Positions 25,686 through 34,860 of a DNA stretch of 64,000 nt are shown here, piece after piece. The stretch is from Clostridiales bacterium (lineage in GTDB: Bacteria; Bacillota; Clostridia; Peptostreptococcales; Acidaminobacteraceae). Where the stretch lies: contig JAEIOD010000024.1 of assembly GCA_016342415.1 (NCBI GenBank), positions 1 to 64,000 on the forward strand, given 5' to 3'. Each line of letters opens with the position of its first letter. Position 1 is the first letter of the stretch. The translations under genes were made by a program, and so were the position numbers. The notes beneath the pieces are model-generated. The model ran no database searches, was not told where the DNA came from, and saw nothing but the letters and a program-made list of their open reading frames with translations.

Positions 25686-26903
25686 TTGAAACAAAATTAT
25701 AAGATTCACACAAAAGAAACAACTATTAGAGTGCTTAATACAGAAGTTTCTGCAGTCAGAAAAAAAGATATCATAAAAAAAGCATCTCGCGTAATAGAAA
25801 ACGATATTATTGGTATAGCTGGTTCAATAGGCAATGGTGATGAGACTAAAATGTTTGAAGAGGCAAAGAATAATTTGTCCATCAATATTCCTTATCCCTA
25901 CAAACTAGAAGAACCGAGACAAGAAGGTATCGTTATAAAAGAAAATACAATAACTCATGATAATATTTTATCTCATGTTGAGACGGTATTAGATTTTTTG
26001 AAAACTGAGTATCCGGAGTTTGATTTTTCAGAAACTGCTAAAATACAAGATGTTATCACAGAATTTAGTGATTCAAATGGAACAAAATTAACTTATGAGG
26101 ATTCTCATGTTGAAGTGGGATTTATTTTAAAAGATAAAGCATTGGCCAATTTATTTGATGGTTATATCGGTTATGAAGGTAGAAAATTTGATACAATGAA
26201 ATTTATTGATCATAACAGGAAAATACTAAATGCATATAAGAACAAATTGGAGATGCCTGAGGAAAATGAGTTGCCGGTTATGGTCGTCGATCATTCTGTA
26301 TTCCATGGTAAATTATTGATGGAATTAAATGGTGAGAAACTTGGTGCGGGTAGTTCTTTGTTTTCAAATAAACAAGGGGAAAAGTTATTTAACGACAAGG
26401 TTACTGTTTATCAGGATTACAATCCAAGAACCGCATTTAGACCATTCTTTGATATGGAAGGTGTTGTGAATGATAACTATGAATATACTTTTGTTGAAAA
26501 GGGTATTTTTAAAACCGGATTTACCAATAAAAAGGTGGCTAAAGATTATAATATCCCTCAGACGGGTTCTGCATCAGGTGCTTTTGATGATGTACCCGCA
26601 CTTGGCATGACGAATTTATCTATTAAGGTTGATACCGCAAATTTAAGTGATCATGTAAAAAAAGGTATTATGGTTGTAATAGCCGCTGGTGGTGATTACA
26701 CACCAGATGGTACTTATGCAACACCCGTACAAAAGGCTTTCTTATATGAGGATGGTGAGATCAGGGGATGTTTACCAGAATTCCAATTGAAGTCTCATTT
26801 GTATGATATGTTGGGTAAAGATTATATAGGTACATTCAAAAGTCCGTTTTATATGGGTGATGATCAAGTCATAACAGTGTGTAAAATGACAATTGATAAA
26901 TAA
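25686..26903 (+). CDS. TldE/PmbA-family protease subunit
   Basis: A 405-residue TldE/PmbA-type partner that lacks the HEXXXH motif of the previous gene. Recognisable blocks are GAGSSLFSNKQGEKLFNDKVTVYQD, PQTGSASGAFDDVPALGMTNL and the glycine-rich AAGGDYTPDGTYATPVQKAFLYEDGEI. It starts with TTG at 25686 behind AGGAGG. It would form the TldD/TldE heterodimer with the protein encoded nine bases upstream. Confidence 0.85.
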   Translation: MKQNYKIHTKETTIRVLNTEVSAVRKKDIIKKASRVIENDIIGIAGSIGNGDETKMFEEAKNNLSINIPYPYKLEEPRQEGIVIKENTITHDNILSHVETVLDFLKTEYPEFDFSETAKIQDVITEFSDSNGTKLTYEDSHVEVGFILKDKALANLFDGYIGYEGRKFDTMKFIDHNRKILNAYKNKLEMPEENELPVMVVDHSVFHGKLLMELNGEKLGAGSSLFSNKQGEKLFNDKVTVYQDYNPRTAFRPFFDMEGVVNDNYEYTFVEKGIFKTGFTNKKVAKDYNIPQTGSASGAFDDVPALGMTNLSIKVDTANLSDHVKKGIMVVIAAGGDYTPDGTYATPVQKAFLYEDGEIRGCLPEFQLKSHLYDMLGKDYIGTFKSPFYMGDDQVITVCKMTIDK

Positions 26904-26906
26904 GAG

Positions 26907-26934
26907 AAGGGTTCTAGGAAACTAGAACCTTTTG
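26907..26934 (+). terminator. Terminator of the tldDE operon
   Basis: GGTTCTAG (26910-26917), GAAA loop, CTAGAACC (26922-26929), then TTTTG. Confidence 0.88.
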
Positions 26935-26997
26935 TTTATTTTTGTCCGTACTAGGTATATATAGTATTATTATATTCTACTTTATCTAGGAGGTCAT

Positions 26998-29058
26998 ATG
27001 AATTTGTTAAGAAAATCAATAACTCTCAAGTTGACATTGCTGTTGCTTTTATCAGTTGTTATCATATTTGGAGTAAGTGGTGTATGGATTTTTTCAAGTA
27101 CCAATACTGAATTGACACAAGGTATTCATACTGAAATAGAAAAAGATACTGATTTGGCAGTAACAAATATTACTCAGACATTTGCTTTGGCAGAGCAAGT
27201 TGCTCGTCAAGCGGCGTTGGATAGAAATATCAGAACCTACTTAGCTGAAGTGAATCAGCATAGTCAAATTACGACGAATCCTCTGTATAAGACAGTTGAT
27301 GCAACCTTGATTGATTATACAAATTCATTTGAAAAATTATTCTTTATTTGGATAGCTAATGATAGGGCGAATTTCTTTATTGACAACACATCATTTGTTT
27401 CAGAACCAGGTTATGATGCCAGTGCAAGACCGTGGTATAAATTAGCTATGGATAATGATGATGTTGCATTTACATCACCTTATGCAGATGTAGGTACAGG
27501 TACGATTGTTGTATCAGCGATTACAGCTGTCAGAGACGATTCTGGTGAAGTTTTTGGATTTGTTGCAGCGGATGTATCATTAGGGGATATTCCAGTTATC
27601 ATGGAAGAATATAAAATTGGAGATGAAGGCACCAACTTCTTGATAGGAAAAGACGGTGCTTTGATTTATGCTGAAGACTTAGATGAACTGACAGATAGAA
27701 AAATTGTTAATATTAGTGATATTCCTGAATTATCAGGCTTTGGAGACAAAGTACTCTCGGGAAAAACAGATATTGAAGAAGTAACATATCAAGATGAAAA
27801 ATACTTTGTAGCGTATGAACCAATGACCATAAATGGATGGGGTGTTATTCAATTGGTGAATAAATCAGAAGTATTACAAGATCTTAGAAGTTTTAATTTG
27901 GTTGTTCTATTAATATTTGTTGTAGGCGCAGTTCTTCTGATTGGTTATATGGTTATTAGCATTAGACAATTAATGAAACCGATTATTGCTTCCACAGCAT
28001 ACGCTAAAAAATTAGGGAGTGGTGATTTTAGAGACGATGTACCTGAAAAATATTTAAAAAGGGAAGATGAAATTGGTGGTTTGACCAAAGCGTTCCAGGA
28101 ACTGAATGAAAATTTTAGTGAACTGGTCAGTGAAATAATTGATTCATCTTATCAAGTAGCGAGTTCAAGTGAGGAGTTAAATGTTACAGCTGATGAAGTC
28201 GCAACTACTTCTGAGGATATGGCGAAAACAATTGATGAAATAGCAGAAGGTGCAACGGATCAAGCCAATAGTACGGAAGTTGGTGCAACCAAAACGTATG
28301 CCCTTGGCGAACTCATAGAAGCCAATAAAGTACATATGAATAATCTAAACGAAGCATCGGCCAATATTGTGATGATGATTGGTGACGGGCTAAAAATTGT
28401 AACAGATTTGACTAGGAAGACTCAGGATACCGACAAAGCTGCAAAAGAAATATTTGAAGTCATTACTAAAACCGATGAAAGCACATCAAAAATTGGTGAG
28501 GCCAGTAATGTCATTGCCTCAATTGCTGAACAAACTAATTTGCTTGCATTAAATGCTGCAATAGAAGCTGCAAGGGCAGGAGAAGCTGGGAAAGGATTTG
28601 CTGTAGTAGCTGATGAAATCAGAAAACTTGCAGAACAATCAACTGCATCAACTAAAGACATTGACAATATTGTGAATGAGCTTGTTGAATCGTCTAGAAT
28701 AGCAGTGGGTACAATCCATCATGTGAATGATATTATAAGAGATCAAGTTCAAGCAGTGAAGGAAACTGAAGAGAAGTTTGTTGATATTTCAAAGGCGGTT
28801 GAAGTTTCTGTTCAAGCCATTGATAACCTGAATGTTTCTGAGAAGAATATGGAATTCCAAAAAGCGGAGATTTTAGACACCATTCAAGGACTCTCGGCAA
28901 TTGCTCAGGAAAATGCAGCCAGTACAGAAGAAGCATCTGCTGCAGTGACTCAGCAAAGTACAGCAATGAGACAAATTGTTGATGCATCAGGTGATTTGGC
29001 TAAACTTTCGGAAGAACTTTCTAACAGTGTTTCAAGATTCAAAATTAAGGACAAATAA
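26998..29058 (+). CDS. Methyl-accepting chemotaxis protein with dCache-type sensor
   Basis: A 686-residue receptor: membrane helix at about 12-33, an external double-Cache-like domain at 35-295 ([50 protein letters not shown]), second helix at about 300-322, HAMP, and a signalling domain with the conserved tip [35 protein letters not shown]. dCache domains usually bind amino acids or other small molecules; the ARPWY pattern is typical. There is no C-terminal NWETF pentapeptide. TAGGAGGTCAT gives the start. Confidence 0.93.
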   Translation: MNLLRKSITLKLTLLLLLSVVIIFGVSGVWIFSSTNTELTQGIHTEIEKDTDLAVTNITQTFALAEQVARQAALDRNIRTYLAEVNQHSQITTNPLYKTVDATLIDYTNSFEKLFFIWIANDRANFFIDNTSFVSEPGYDASARPWYKLAMDNDDVAFTSPYADVGTGTIVVSAITAVRDDSGEVFGFVAADVSLGDIPVIMEEYKIGDEGTNFLIGKDGALIYAEDLDELTDRKIVNISDIPELSGFGDKVLSGKTDIEEVTYQDEKYFVAYEPMTINGWGVIQLVNKSEVLQDLRSFNLVVLLIFVVGAVLLIGYMVISIRQLMKPIIASTAYAKKLGSGDFRDDVPEKYLKREDEIGGLTKAFQELNENFSELVSEIIDSSYQVASSSEELNVTADEVATTSEDMAKTIDEIAEGATDQANSTEVGATKTYALGELIEANKVHMNNLNEASANIVMMIGDGLKIVTDLTRKTQDTDKAAKEIFEVITKTDESTSKIGEASNVIASIAEQTNLLALNAAIEAARAGEAGKGFAVVADEIRKLAEQSTASTKDIDNIVNELVESSRIAVGTIHHVNDIIRDQVQAVKETEEKFVDISKAVEVSVQAIDNLNVSEKNMEFQKAEILDTIQGLSAIAQENAASTEEASAAVTQQSTAMRQIVDASGDLAKLSEELSNSVSRFKIKDK

Positions 29059-29061
29059 AAC

Positions 29062-29091
29062 AATTCCCTGAATCGAATGATTCAGGGAATT
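29062..29091. terminator. Bidirectional terminator between the receptor gene and glnA
   Basis: AATTCCCTGAATC (29062-29074), 4-base loop, GATTCAGGGAATT (29079-29091): a perfect 13-bp stem followed by TTTTC on the plus strand and preceded by AAAAC, serving both convergent genes. Confidence 0.88.
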
Positions 29092-29094
29092 TTC

Positions 29095-30519
29095 TTATAG
29101 GTCAAAATAAAGTTCGAATTCCTTTGGATGAGGCATATTAGCAATTTCAGACGCATTTTGTCTGTTTTGCTTAACAATGCTTTGAATCAATTGTTTTGTA
29201 AATACACCGCCCTCAAGTAAGAACTCATAATCTTTTTCTAAAGCATCAGTTGCCTCATCAAGAGATTTTGGAAGTCCTTTGATCTTAAGCTTTTCATCGT
29301 CAGGTAAATCAAATATGTTTACATCGTATGGTCCAAAACCTTCTTCCGTAGGATCAATTTTATTATTAATACCATCTATAGCAGCCATAAGAAGAGCTGA
29401 ATAAGCCAAGTATGGATTACATGTTGCATCCGATGATCTGAATTCAAAACGTTTTTCTTCCGGTCTGTTTGCATATCCTGGGATTCGAATAACTGCTGAT
29501 CTATTTGCTGTTGCAAAACAAACACTTACAGGTGCTTCATAACCAGGAATTAACCGCTTGTATGAATTTGTACTTGGATTTGTAATTGCCAATAAAGCTG
29601 CAGCATGTTTTAGCATACCACCAATTGCATAAAGTGCAGTTTGACTTAATCCAGAATAACCATTTTTATCATAGAAGATAGGGGCGCCATCTTTGAACAA
29701 ATGGAAATGTACATGCATACCATTACCAGCTTCCTTATGGAAAGGTTTAGGCATGAATGTTACTGTTTTACCAGCTCGTAGAGCGGAGTTCTTAACGATG
29801 TATTTTAATAACATTGAGCGGTCTGCCATATCATGAGCATTACCAAACGATAATTCAATTTCTAGTTGACCTGGTCCACCGACTTCAGGGTGATGATACT
29901 TTACTGGTACACCGTTTTCTTCTAATAACAGTACCATTTCATTTCTTAAATCATAATTCACATCATAAGGAATATCTACATGGTAACCGCCATGATGTTT
30001 AACCTTGTAACCTAAATTACAATCAGAATCCGTATTCCACTCAGCTTGTGCAGCATCTAGTTTAACCATTTGGAAATGAGGATCTAACCGATAAGAGAAG
30101 TGGTCAAGGATATAAAACTCAAACTCAGGACCGAATGAACTTCTATCAGCAATGCCACTTTTCCTCATAAATTCCTCAGCTTTTGAAGAAATGTATCTTG
30201 GGTCCCCTTCATAACGGTTGATACCATCATCTAATGTATAGATGTCAGCTATCATAGTTAATGTTTTATGTTTCGTAAACGGATCAAGAAAAGCGGTTGT
30301 TAAATCTGGAATAAACACCATATCCGATTTTTCTACAGTTAAGAAGCCGTAACTTGAGCCATCGAATCCGATACCATCTTCTAGTGTGTATTCAGTCATT
30401 CGATTTACTGTGATCGTTAGATGATGCCATCTACCTGCTAAATCAATTACTTTGAAATCTATAAATTGGATTTCATTCATGTGACAATAAGTTTTTAATT
30501 CACTTAGATTTGTAAACAT
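29095..30519 (-). CDS. glnA: Type I glutamine synthetase
   Basis: A 474-residue GS-I that makes glutamine from glutamate and ammonia. The beta-grasp motif GFDGSSYGF, the ATP-binding KPFHKEAGNGMHVHFHLFKDG and the glutamate/metal site block NPSTNSYKRLIPGYEAPVSVCFATANRSAVIRIP are intact. At the position where GS-I-beta enzymes carry the adenylylated tyrosine (NLYDLP) this protein has NIFDLP, with Phe403, so control by adenylylation is excluded. AGGAGGT precedes the start, and a perfect 8-bp inverted repeat lies immediately upstream. Confidence 0.95.
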   Translation of the reverse strand: MFTNLSELKTYCHMNEIQFIDFKVIDLAGRWHHLTITVNRMTEYTLEDGIGFDGSSYGFLTVEKSDMVFIPDLTTAFLDPFTKHKTLTMIADIYTLDDGINRYEGDPRYISSKAEEFMRKSGIADRSSFGPEFEFYILDHFSYRLDPHFQMVKLDAAQAEWNTDSDCNLGYKVKHHGGYHVDIPYDVNYDLRNEMVLLLEENGVPVKYHHPEVGGPGQLEIELSFGNAHDMADRSMLLKYIVKNSALRAGKTVTFMPKPFHKEAGNGMHVHFHLFKDGAPIFYDKNGYSGLSQTALYAIGGMLKHAAALLAITNPSTNSYKRLIPGYEAPVSVCFATANRSAVIRIPGYANRPEEKRFEFRSSDATCNPYLAYSALLMAAIDGINNKIDPTEEGFGPYDVNIFDLPDDEKLKIKGLPKSLDEATDALEKDYEFLLEGGVFTKQLIQSIVKQNRQNASEIANMPHPKEFELYFDL

Positions 30520-30531
30520 ATAACCTCCTAG

Positions 30532-30551
30532 ATTGTTATGATTATAACAAT
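30532..30551. promoter_or_regulatory. Inverted repeat upstream of glnA
   Basis: ATTGTTAT-GATT-ATAACAAT, perfect 8-bp arms, immediately upstream of the glnA ribosome site. It resembles TnrA/GlnR nitrogen-control boxes (TGTNA-N7-TNACA) but the half-site spacing is one base short, so the identity of the binding protein is open. Confidence 0.45.
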
Positions 30552-30693
30552 ATTATAATTCCTTTTAACTAATATATCAACATATATAAGTTAAATCGAC
30601 TATTAATTCGTATCAGTGCAGTTGATTCGACTTGCGGCAACGTTTTCCTGATTCGGATGGAATAAACTTGAATATTTGTGTGAAAAAAATATG

Positions 30694-30721
30694 TTGTAAA
30701 GATATTTTAAAGTGATATACT
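30694..30721 (+). promoter_or_regulatory. Probable promoter of the YitT gene
   Basis: TTGTAA (30694-30699), 16-base spacer, TATACT (30716-30721). The rest of the 255-base interval between glnA and this gene holds the glnA-side inverted repeat and AT-rich DNA in which I see nothing else. Confidence 0.5.
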
Positions 30722-30774
30722 AGTAATGTTTTTCAAATTAAAACCAATGAACTATACATATATGGAGGATGTTT

Positions 30775-31644
30775 ATGAAAGTGAAAAATTTATTGATGGA
30801 TGTGATATTTGTTATCGTTGGCTGTATTCTATTAGCATTTGCTATTACGGCTATTTTAGAACCAAATCAATTGATGACAGGCGGTATTACAGGATTGGCA
30901 TTGATGATTGATAGTGTAACGGGTATCAATTATACCTATATATATTATTTGTTGTCATTGGTTATATTATTGACAACCTATATTACACTGGGTAAACATG
31001 AAGCCAGTAAAATTCTATTGCTTTCGGTATTGTTCCCAACAATTTTGATGATCTTTAATCAGCTAGATTTAAAGTTGATAGAAGATGATATGTTTTTGGC
31101 AGCGATCTATTACGGTATTATTGGTGGTGCCGGGGTAGGTTTGATTTTAAAAAGAGGTTATTCCACTGGAGGCACCGATTCTTTAGGTAAAATAATTCAT
31201 AAGAAAAAATATCCGTTTGTATCAGTGAATCAGATTATTACTTTAATAGATATTCTCATAATTTTATTGTCAATATTGGCATTCGATATAAAAGTTGCCC
31301 TTTACGCAATTATAACTCAGATTGTATTGCTAAAATCAGTAGAAACTGTATTATATGGTTTATCACCTAAGTTGGTTAAACTAGAAGTAATCTCTGATGC
31401 AGAAGAACAAATAGCTGAATTTATTTTACATGAGATTAAAAGAGGTATTTCAAAATATACAATTGTCGGTGGGTATAGTAATGCATCAAAAACAAAATTA
31501 ACTACAATTTGTTCACCAAGAGAATCTCTTGTGATTAAGAACTTCATTGCAGAATACGATGATCGTGCATTTGTAGATGTATTACCAGTCATGTCGGTAT
31601 GGGGTGAAGGTCTAGGTTTTAGAAGAATAACCGAAGAGTCTTAA
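30775..31644 (+). CDS. YitT family membrane protein
   Basis: A 289-residue protein with about five membrane helices in residues 5-195 (EPNQLMTGGITGLALMI, GAGVGLILKRGYSTGGTD are family marks) and a C-terminal DUF2179 domain ending GEGLGFRR. The family is widespread in Firmicutes and of uncertain function, possibly transport. The start is put at ATG 30775, six bases after GGAGG; the ATG at 30769 touches the ribosome site. Its 3' end overlaps the convergent flavodoxin gene by four bases. Confidence 0.88.
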   Translation: MKVKNLLMDVIFVIVGCILLAFAITAILEPNQLMTGGITGLALMIDSVTGINYTYIYYLLSLVILLTTYITLGKHEASKILLLSVLFPTILMIFNQLDLKLIEDDMFLAAIYYGIIGGAGVGLILKRGYSTGGTDSLGKIIHKKKYPFVSVNQIITLIDILIILLSILAFDIKVALYAIITQIVLLKSVETVLYGLSPKLVKLEVISDAEEQIAEFILHEIKRGISKYTIVGGYSNASKTKLTTICSPRESLVIKNFIAEYDDRAFVDVLPVMSVWGEGLGFRRITEES

Positions 31645-31660
31645 GATATCTTAAGACTCT
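31635..31660. terminator. Perfect 26-bp palindrome over two convergent stop codons
   Basis: AGAGTCTTAAGAT is directly followed by its reverse complement (31635-31647 and 31648-31660). Both the YitT and flavodoxin stop codons fall inside. As RNA it would fold in either direction, but no T-run follows, so it is an atypical bidirectional terminator or processing site. Confidence 0.5.
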
Positions 31661-32099
31661 GGATAAGTTCATTCAACTGCTCGAGTTTTAAATGACTTTC
31701 GTCATTTGATACTTGAGTTATTTTTTTTGTGACTAATTTGTCCATAAACTTCATTTTGGAAATATTCAACTCATAGCCGAAGTGATACTTATATTGTGCG
31801 TGATCATACAACTCTTTGTTGATTGTCTGTTCTAAGGATGTTTCTTTAGAACACATAAATAAGGCTATCTTTTTACTTAATAATATAGATTGATTCTGTT
31901 TGATATAATCGGATAATTTTTTATCTGGTCTCCCGAAATAAGCTGAAGTACCGATAATAATTCTATCAAATGATTCCAAAGAAATATCTGTTGCAGTCTG
32001 AATATCACTAATCTCTATATCGGTTAAATCTGCTGCAATTAATTCTGAACATTTTTTAGTTGTACCATATTTTGAAGCAAATAGTATAAGTGTTTTCAT
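31641..32099 (-). CDS. Flavodoxin-like protein
   Basis: A 152-residue protein with a flavodoxin fold: phosphate-binding loop ASKYGTTKKC near the N-terminus and GTSAYFGRPDKKL in the region that covers the flavin. It is closest in character to the HemG/protoporphyrinogen-oxidase-like flavodoxins, but without haem genes nearby the role is undefined. It follows the FMN-binding protein gene by three bases on the same strand and should act with it in electron transfer. Confidence 0.85.
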   Translation of the reverse strand: MKTLILFASKYGTTKKCSELIAADLTDIEISDIQTATDISLESFDRIIIGTSAYFGRPDKKLSDYIKQNQSILLSKKIALFMCSKETSLEQTINKELYDHAQYKYHFGYELNISKMKFMDKLVTKKITQVSNDESHLKLEQLNELIQSLKIS

Positions 32100-32102
32100 A
32101 TT

Positions 32103-32471
32103 TCATCTCCCTTCAACTGAATGTATTAAAGCCGTTTCAACGGCTTTCATAATAACGTTGCTACTCATGGTTGCACCACTAACCACATCGACATGATGAG
32201 TGTTGTTTTCAATCATCGATTCAATAATCTTTTCAGCAGGTTGTCCTTTACCACAATCATGTTTGATGAGTTGAATATCTTCAATGGTATATTCTTTTAT
32301 AGAAACCTCCACAATGGTATGAACAAGCAGGGTAGAATACTCTCCTTTATAAGTACCGTCTTTTAAAAGTTTGTAATCTACAGTTTCAAAAACAATCGTA
32401 TCATCATTGGATATTAGAAAAAACATAAACGCTATAATAAGAACTGGTATCAGTAATAAATATTTTTTCAT
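32103..32471 (-). CDS. Membrane-anchored FMN-binding domain protein
   Basis: A 122-residue protein with an N-terminal membrane anchor (residues 4-20) and an FMN-bind domain outside. The motif DVVSGATMSS fits the ApbE flavin-transferase target (D-x-x-S-G-A-T), so FMN is probably attached covalently to Thr101, as in RnfG. With the flavodoxin behind it this looks like a small redox pair moving electrons across or along the membrane. ATG 32471 follows AGGAGG-TGCAA; a GTG six bases earlier lies inside the ribosome site. Confidence 0.82.
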   Translation of the reverse strand: MKKYLLLIPVLIIAFMFFLISNDDTIVFETVDYKLLKDGTYKGEYSTLLVHTIVEVSIKEYTIEDIQLIKHDCGKGQPAEKIIESMIENNTHHVDVVSGATMSSNVIMKAVETALIHSVEGR

Positions 32472-32513
32472 TTGCACCTCCTCCTTGTAGAAGTCAAGGG
32501 ATTAAAGTATAAT

Positions 32514-32557
32514 AATAGGTAATATACTACTTATTATTATGTAGTATATTACCTATT
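32514..32557. promoter_or_regulatory. Long inverted repeat between MarR and FMN-binding genes
   Basis: AATAGGTAATATACTAC (32514-32530) and its exact reverse complement (32541-32557) flank the 10-base spacer TTATTATTAT. The position between divergent starts suggests the MarR operator controlling both directions; the two arms could each bind a dimer. Confidence 0.7.
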
Positions 32558-32580
32558 GTTAAAAAAGTCAAGGAGGAAAC

Positions 32581-33024
32581 ATGGAAAACGGTATGAGAGA
32601 AATCTTTGCATTGTCATTTTTAATGACCAGAAAGTGGGAAGTTTATTATAATAGGACAACTGAGAAGGGGGATTTGTCATTAAAGCAATTGATGCTTTTA
32701 ATTGTTGTTGGCAATATGGGGAATGAACCAACAATTAAAGAGGTGTCTAGCGTCTTGGCAACGTCTCATCAAAATGTCAGAGCATTGCTCAATCAGTTGG
32801 AAAAAAAGGATTTTGTAACCACTTACTCAGATGAAAAAGACAAACGTATCACTAGAATCAGACTAAAAGAAGGCAAAGAAAAGTATTGGGCTGAAAGAAA
32901 TGATAGAGATATAAAATTGATTGAAGCGTTATTTGAAGGTTTATCGCTAGAGGATATTAAAGTGACTGCTAAAACGCTGATGGTATTGGATCAAGTTGCA
33001 ACAAAAAAAATAAAGCATGAATAA
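32581..33024 (+). CDS. MarR family transcriptional regulator
   Basis: A 147-residue winged-helix regulator: KEVSSVLATSHQNVRALLNQLEKKDFVTTYSDEKDKRITRIRLKEGKEKYW is the MarR recognition helix and wing. It faces away from the FMN-binding/flavodoxin pair and a 17-bp-arm inverted repeat separates them, so it probably controls that pair and itself. No cysteine is placed to act as a redox sensor in the DNA-binding domain. AAGGAGGAAAC precedes the start. Confidence 0.92.
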   Translation: MENGMREIFALSFLMTRKWEVYYNRTTEKGDLSLKQLMLLIVVGNMGNEPTIKEVSSVLATSHQNVRALLNQLEKKDFVTTYSDEKDKRITRIRLKEGKEKYWAERNDRDIKLIEALFEGLSLEDIKVTAKTLMVLDQVATKKIKHE

Positions 33025-33031
33025 CATGCTT
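33011..33031 (-). terminator. Terminator of the pseudouridine synthase gene
   Basis: AAGCATG (33013-33019) and CATGCTT (33025-33031) form the stem; reading leftward it is followed by TTATTTTTTTTG. It lies within the end of the convergent MarR gene. Confidence 0.7.
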
Positions 33032-33701
33032 AAAATTGATCAAATGGATATTCTGTAACAGGTGTTTCAAATGTCATGTGACGATTGTTTTCAGGATTGA
33101 TAAAAGTGATTTCATGTGCAAATAATGCCATGTTAAACCAACCTTGCTTATCATTGAAACACTTGTTGTATTTAGTATCTCCCCAGATTGGACAACCAAT
33201 ATGAGCCAATTGAACACGAATTTGATGATGTCGACCTGTTTCAAGTTTAATACTGATAAGGCTATATTTTTTTTCTTCTATTGTTTTAGATGAAATACGC
33301 TTGATGTGCATAATAGCTTTTTTAGCCTTCGGAACAGATTCTTCTACAACTGATGAGACATTGCCTTTAAACTTTTTCTTTAAAAAATGTATTAAGGTTT
33401 GATCATCAGGAGAGCCTTCTACGACCGCTAAATAAGTTTTTCTTATTGTTCTTTTTTGCATTTGCTTCGATAAATGAGCAACCGCTCTTGGAGTTTTTCC
33501 GAAAACAATCAGACCTCCAACAGGTCTATCGAGACGATGTATAAGACCTATATAGGGCTCTTCGATGCCATTGTTTTTATAGTGGTTGATGAGTATCGTT
33601 AATAGATCCAAATCACCTGTTAAATCAGACTGAACTGGCATGCCAGGAGCCTTTATACATACAATAACACTTTTATCTTCATATAAAATATTTGGTTTCA
33701 T
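33030..33701 (-). CDS. RluA-type pseudouridine synthase
   Basis: A 223-residue enzyme that isomerises uridine in rRNA or tRNA. The catalytic motif GLIHRLDRPVGGLIVFGK holds the essential aspartate, and KTYLAVVEG, ETGRHHQIRVQLAHIGCPIWGDTKY are family blocks. It lacks an S4 domain, so it belongs to the short RluA/RluE-like group; the target site cannot be read from sequence. AAGGTGG precedes the start. Confidence 0.92.
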   Translation of the reverse strand: MKPNILYEDKSVIVCIKAPGMPVQSDLTGDLDLLTILINHYKNNGIEEPYIGLIHRLDRPVGGLIVFGKTPRAVAHLSKQMQKRTIRKTYLAVVEGSPDDQTLIHFLKKKFKGNVSSVVEESVPKAKKAIMHIKRISSKTIEEKKYSLISIKLETGRHHQIRVQLAHIGCPIWGDTKYNKCFNDKQGWFNMALFAHEITFINPENNRHMTFETPVTEYPFDQF

Positions 33702-33745
33702 AATTTACCACCTTTTCCTTAAGCATTATATCATACTCAAAAAAA

Positions 33746-33766
33746 AATAACAGCTTTGCTGTTATT
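33746..33766 (-). terminator. Terminator of the small membrane protein gene
   Basis: AATAACAGC (33746-33754) and GCTGTTATT (33758-33766) form a stem; leftward it is followed by a long T-run (the A-run at 33739-33747 on the plus strand). Confidence 0.85.
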
Positions 33767-33983
33767 AAAATATCAGTTTTAAAATAAAACCGATGATTGA
33801 GAATATGGCTACTAGGACGATGACAGGTACTATTAATCCAATTGCTAATAAACCTAGGGGAGCAATTGTAAATAATATAACAACAAATAGTACGCCTAAT
33901 AATAGTTTGAAAATTCCCACGCCTATGCCAACAAATACTTTTAAAAATAATATAAGTAATAGTAATCCAATTATAAATCCCAT
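33765..33983 (-). CDS. Small hydrophobic membrane protein
   Basis: A 72-residue protein made almost wholly of hydrophobic and glycine residues, long enough for two or three membrane helices, ending GFILKLIF. No family is recognised. GAGGAGA stands at a proper distance before the ATG and a clear terminator follows in the same direction, which argues that it is a real gene. It may be an envelope-stress or phage-shock-type small protein; that is only a guess. Confidence 0.65.
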   Translation of the reverse strand: MGFIIGLLLLILFLKVFVGIGVGIFKLLLGVLFVVILFTIAPLGLLAIGLIVPVIVLVAIFSIIGFILKLIF

Positions 33984-34149
33984 ATCAAATCTCCTCTCGT
34001 TCTGATACTTTAACTATAAGGTAATTTTATTAGTAGAAGCTATAAAAAAAATTAAAATTAAATTAGAATATGTTATTAATAGAATTTTAATAATATTTAA
34101 AGTGATTATCAATGTAAATAACTTAAAATAGTATAAATTGGAGGGTGTT

Positions 34150-34860
34150 ATGTTAAGAGTAAAAAATGTGAGTAAAAAGTTTAAAAAGTTGGAAGCTGTT
34201 AAAGATGTTAGTTTTGAGATTACTAATGGAGAGATAGTTGGTATTTTAGGTCCGAACGGAGCTGGAAAATCAACTACTATTAAAATGATTGCCGGATTAC
34301 TTAGAACGAGTTCGGGCAGTATCACAATAGAAGGTCATGACAATAGAAGTGTAAAAGCCAAAAAGAAGTTTGCCTATATTCCAGAATTTCCAGAAATGTA
34401 CGATATGTTGACCATAGACGAGCATATGAGATTTATCGCTCAAGCGTATGCTGTTGATGATTGGGAAACTCTTATGATTCCATACTTTGAAAGATTCGAT
34501 CTGTTGGATAAACGAGACAAACTGGGAAAAGAACTGTCTAAGGGCATGAAACAGAAATTGAGTATTTGTTGTGGATTGTTAACTCAAGCTGATTTGTATT
34601 TATTTGATGAGCCTATGATCGGACTTGACCCGAAAGCTATAAGAGAAACTAAAAAGATTATGAAAGAGCTAGCAGCTGCTGGCAAAACGATTCTTGTAAG
34701 TACCCATCTACTGGATTCAATTGAACAAATTTGTAACCGTGTTTTGGTGATGAAATCGGGTGAAATTATTGTAAACAGTTCAATGGATGAGCTTAAAGCC
34801 AATAGTAATTTATCTTTAGAAGACATTTTCTTAGAGGTGACTGAAGATGAAATCGTTTAA
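34150..34860 (+). CDS. ABC exporter ATP-binding protein
   Basis: A 236-residue ATPase of the ABC-2 exporter type: Walker A GPNGAGKST, signature LSKGMKQK (an L-S-K-G variant usual in this group), Walker B LYLFDEPMIGLDP. ATG 34150 follows GGAGGG; an upstream TTG in frame has no site. It overlaps the permease gene by 14 bases and forms a two-gene transporter with it; the cargo is unknown. The 160 bases before it are very AT-rich and show nothing else. Confidence 0.92.
   Translation: MLRVKNVSKKFKKLEAVKDVSFEITNGEIVGILGPNGAGKSTTIKMIAGLLRTSSGSITIEGHDNRSVKAKKKFAYIPEFPEMYDMLTIDEHMRFIAQAYAVDDWETLMIPYFERFDLLDKRDKLGKELSKGMKQKLSICCGLLTQADLYLFDEPMIGLDPKAIRETKKIMKELAAAGKTILVSTHLLDSIEQICNRVLVMKSGEIIVNSSMDELKANSNLSLEDIFLEVTEDEIV

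Noticed and set aside
33793..34005. Rightward open frame opposite the small membrane protein
   Set aside because: No ribosome site; the leftward frame has a good site, a hydrophobic pattern and a terminator.
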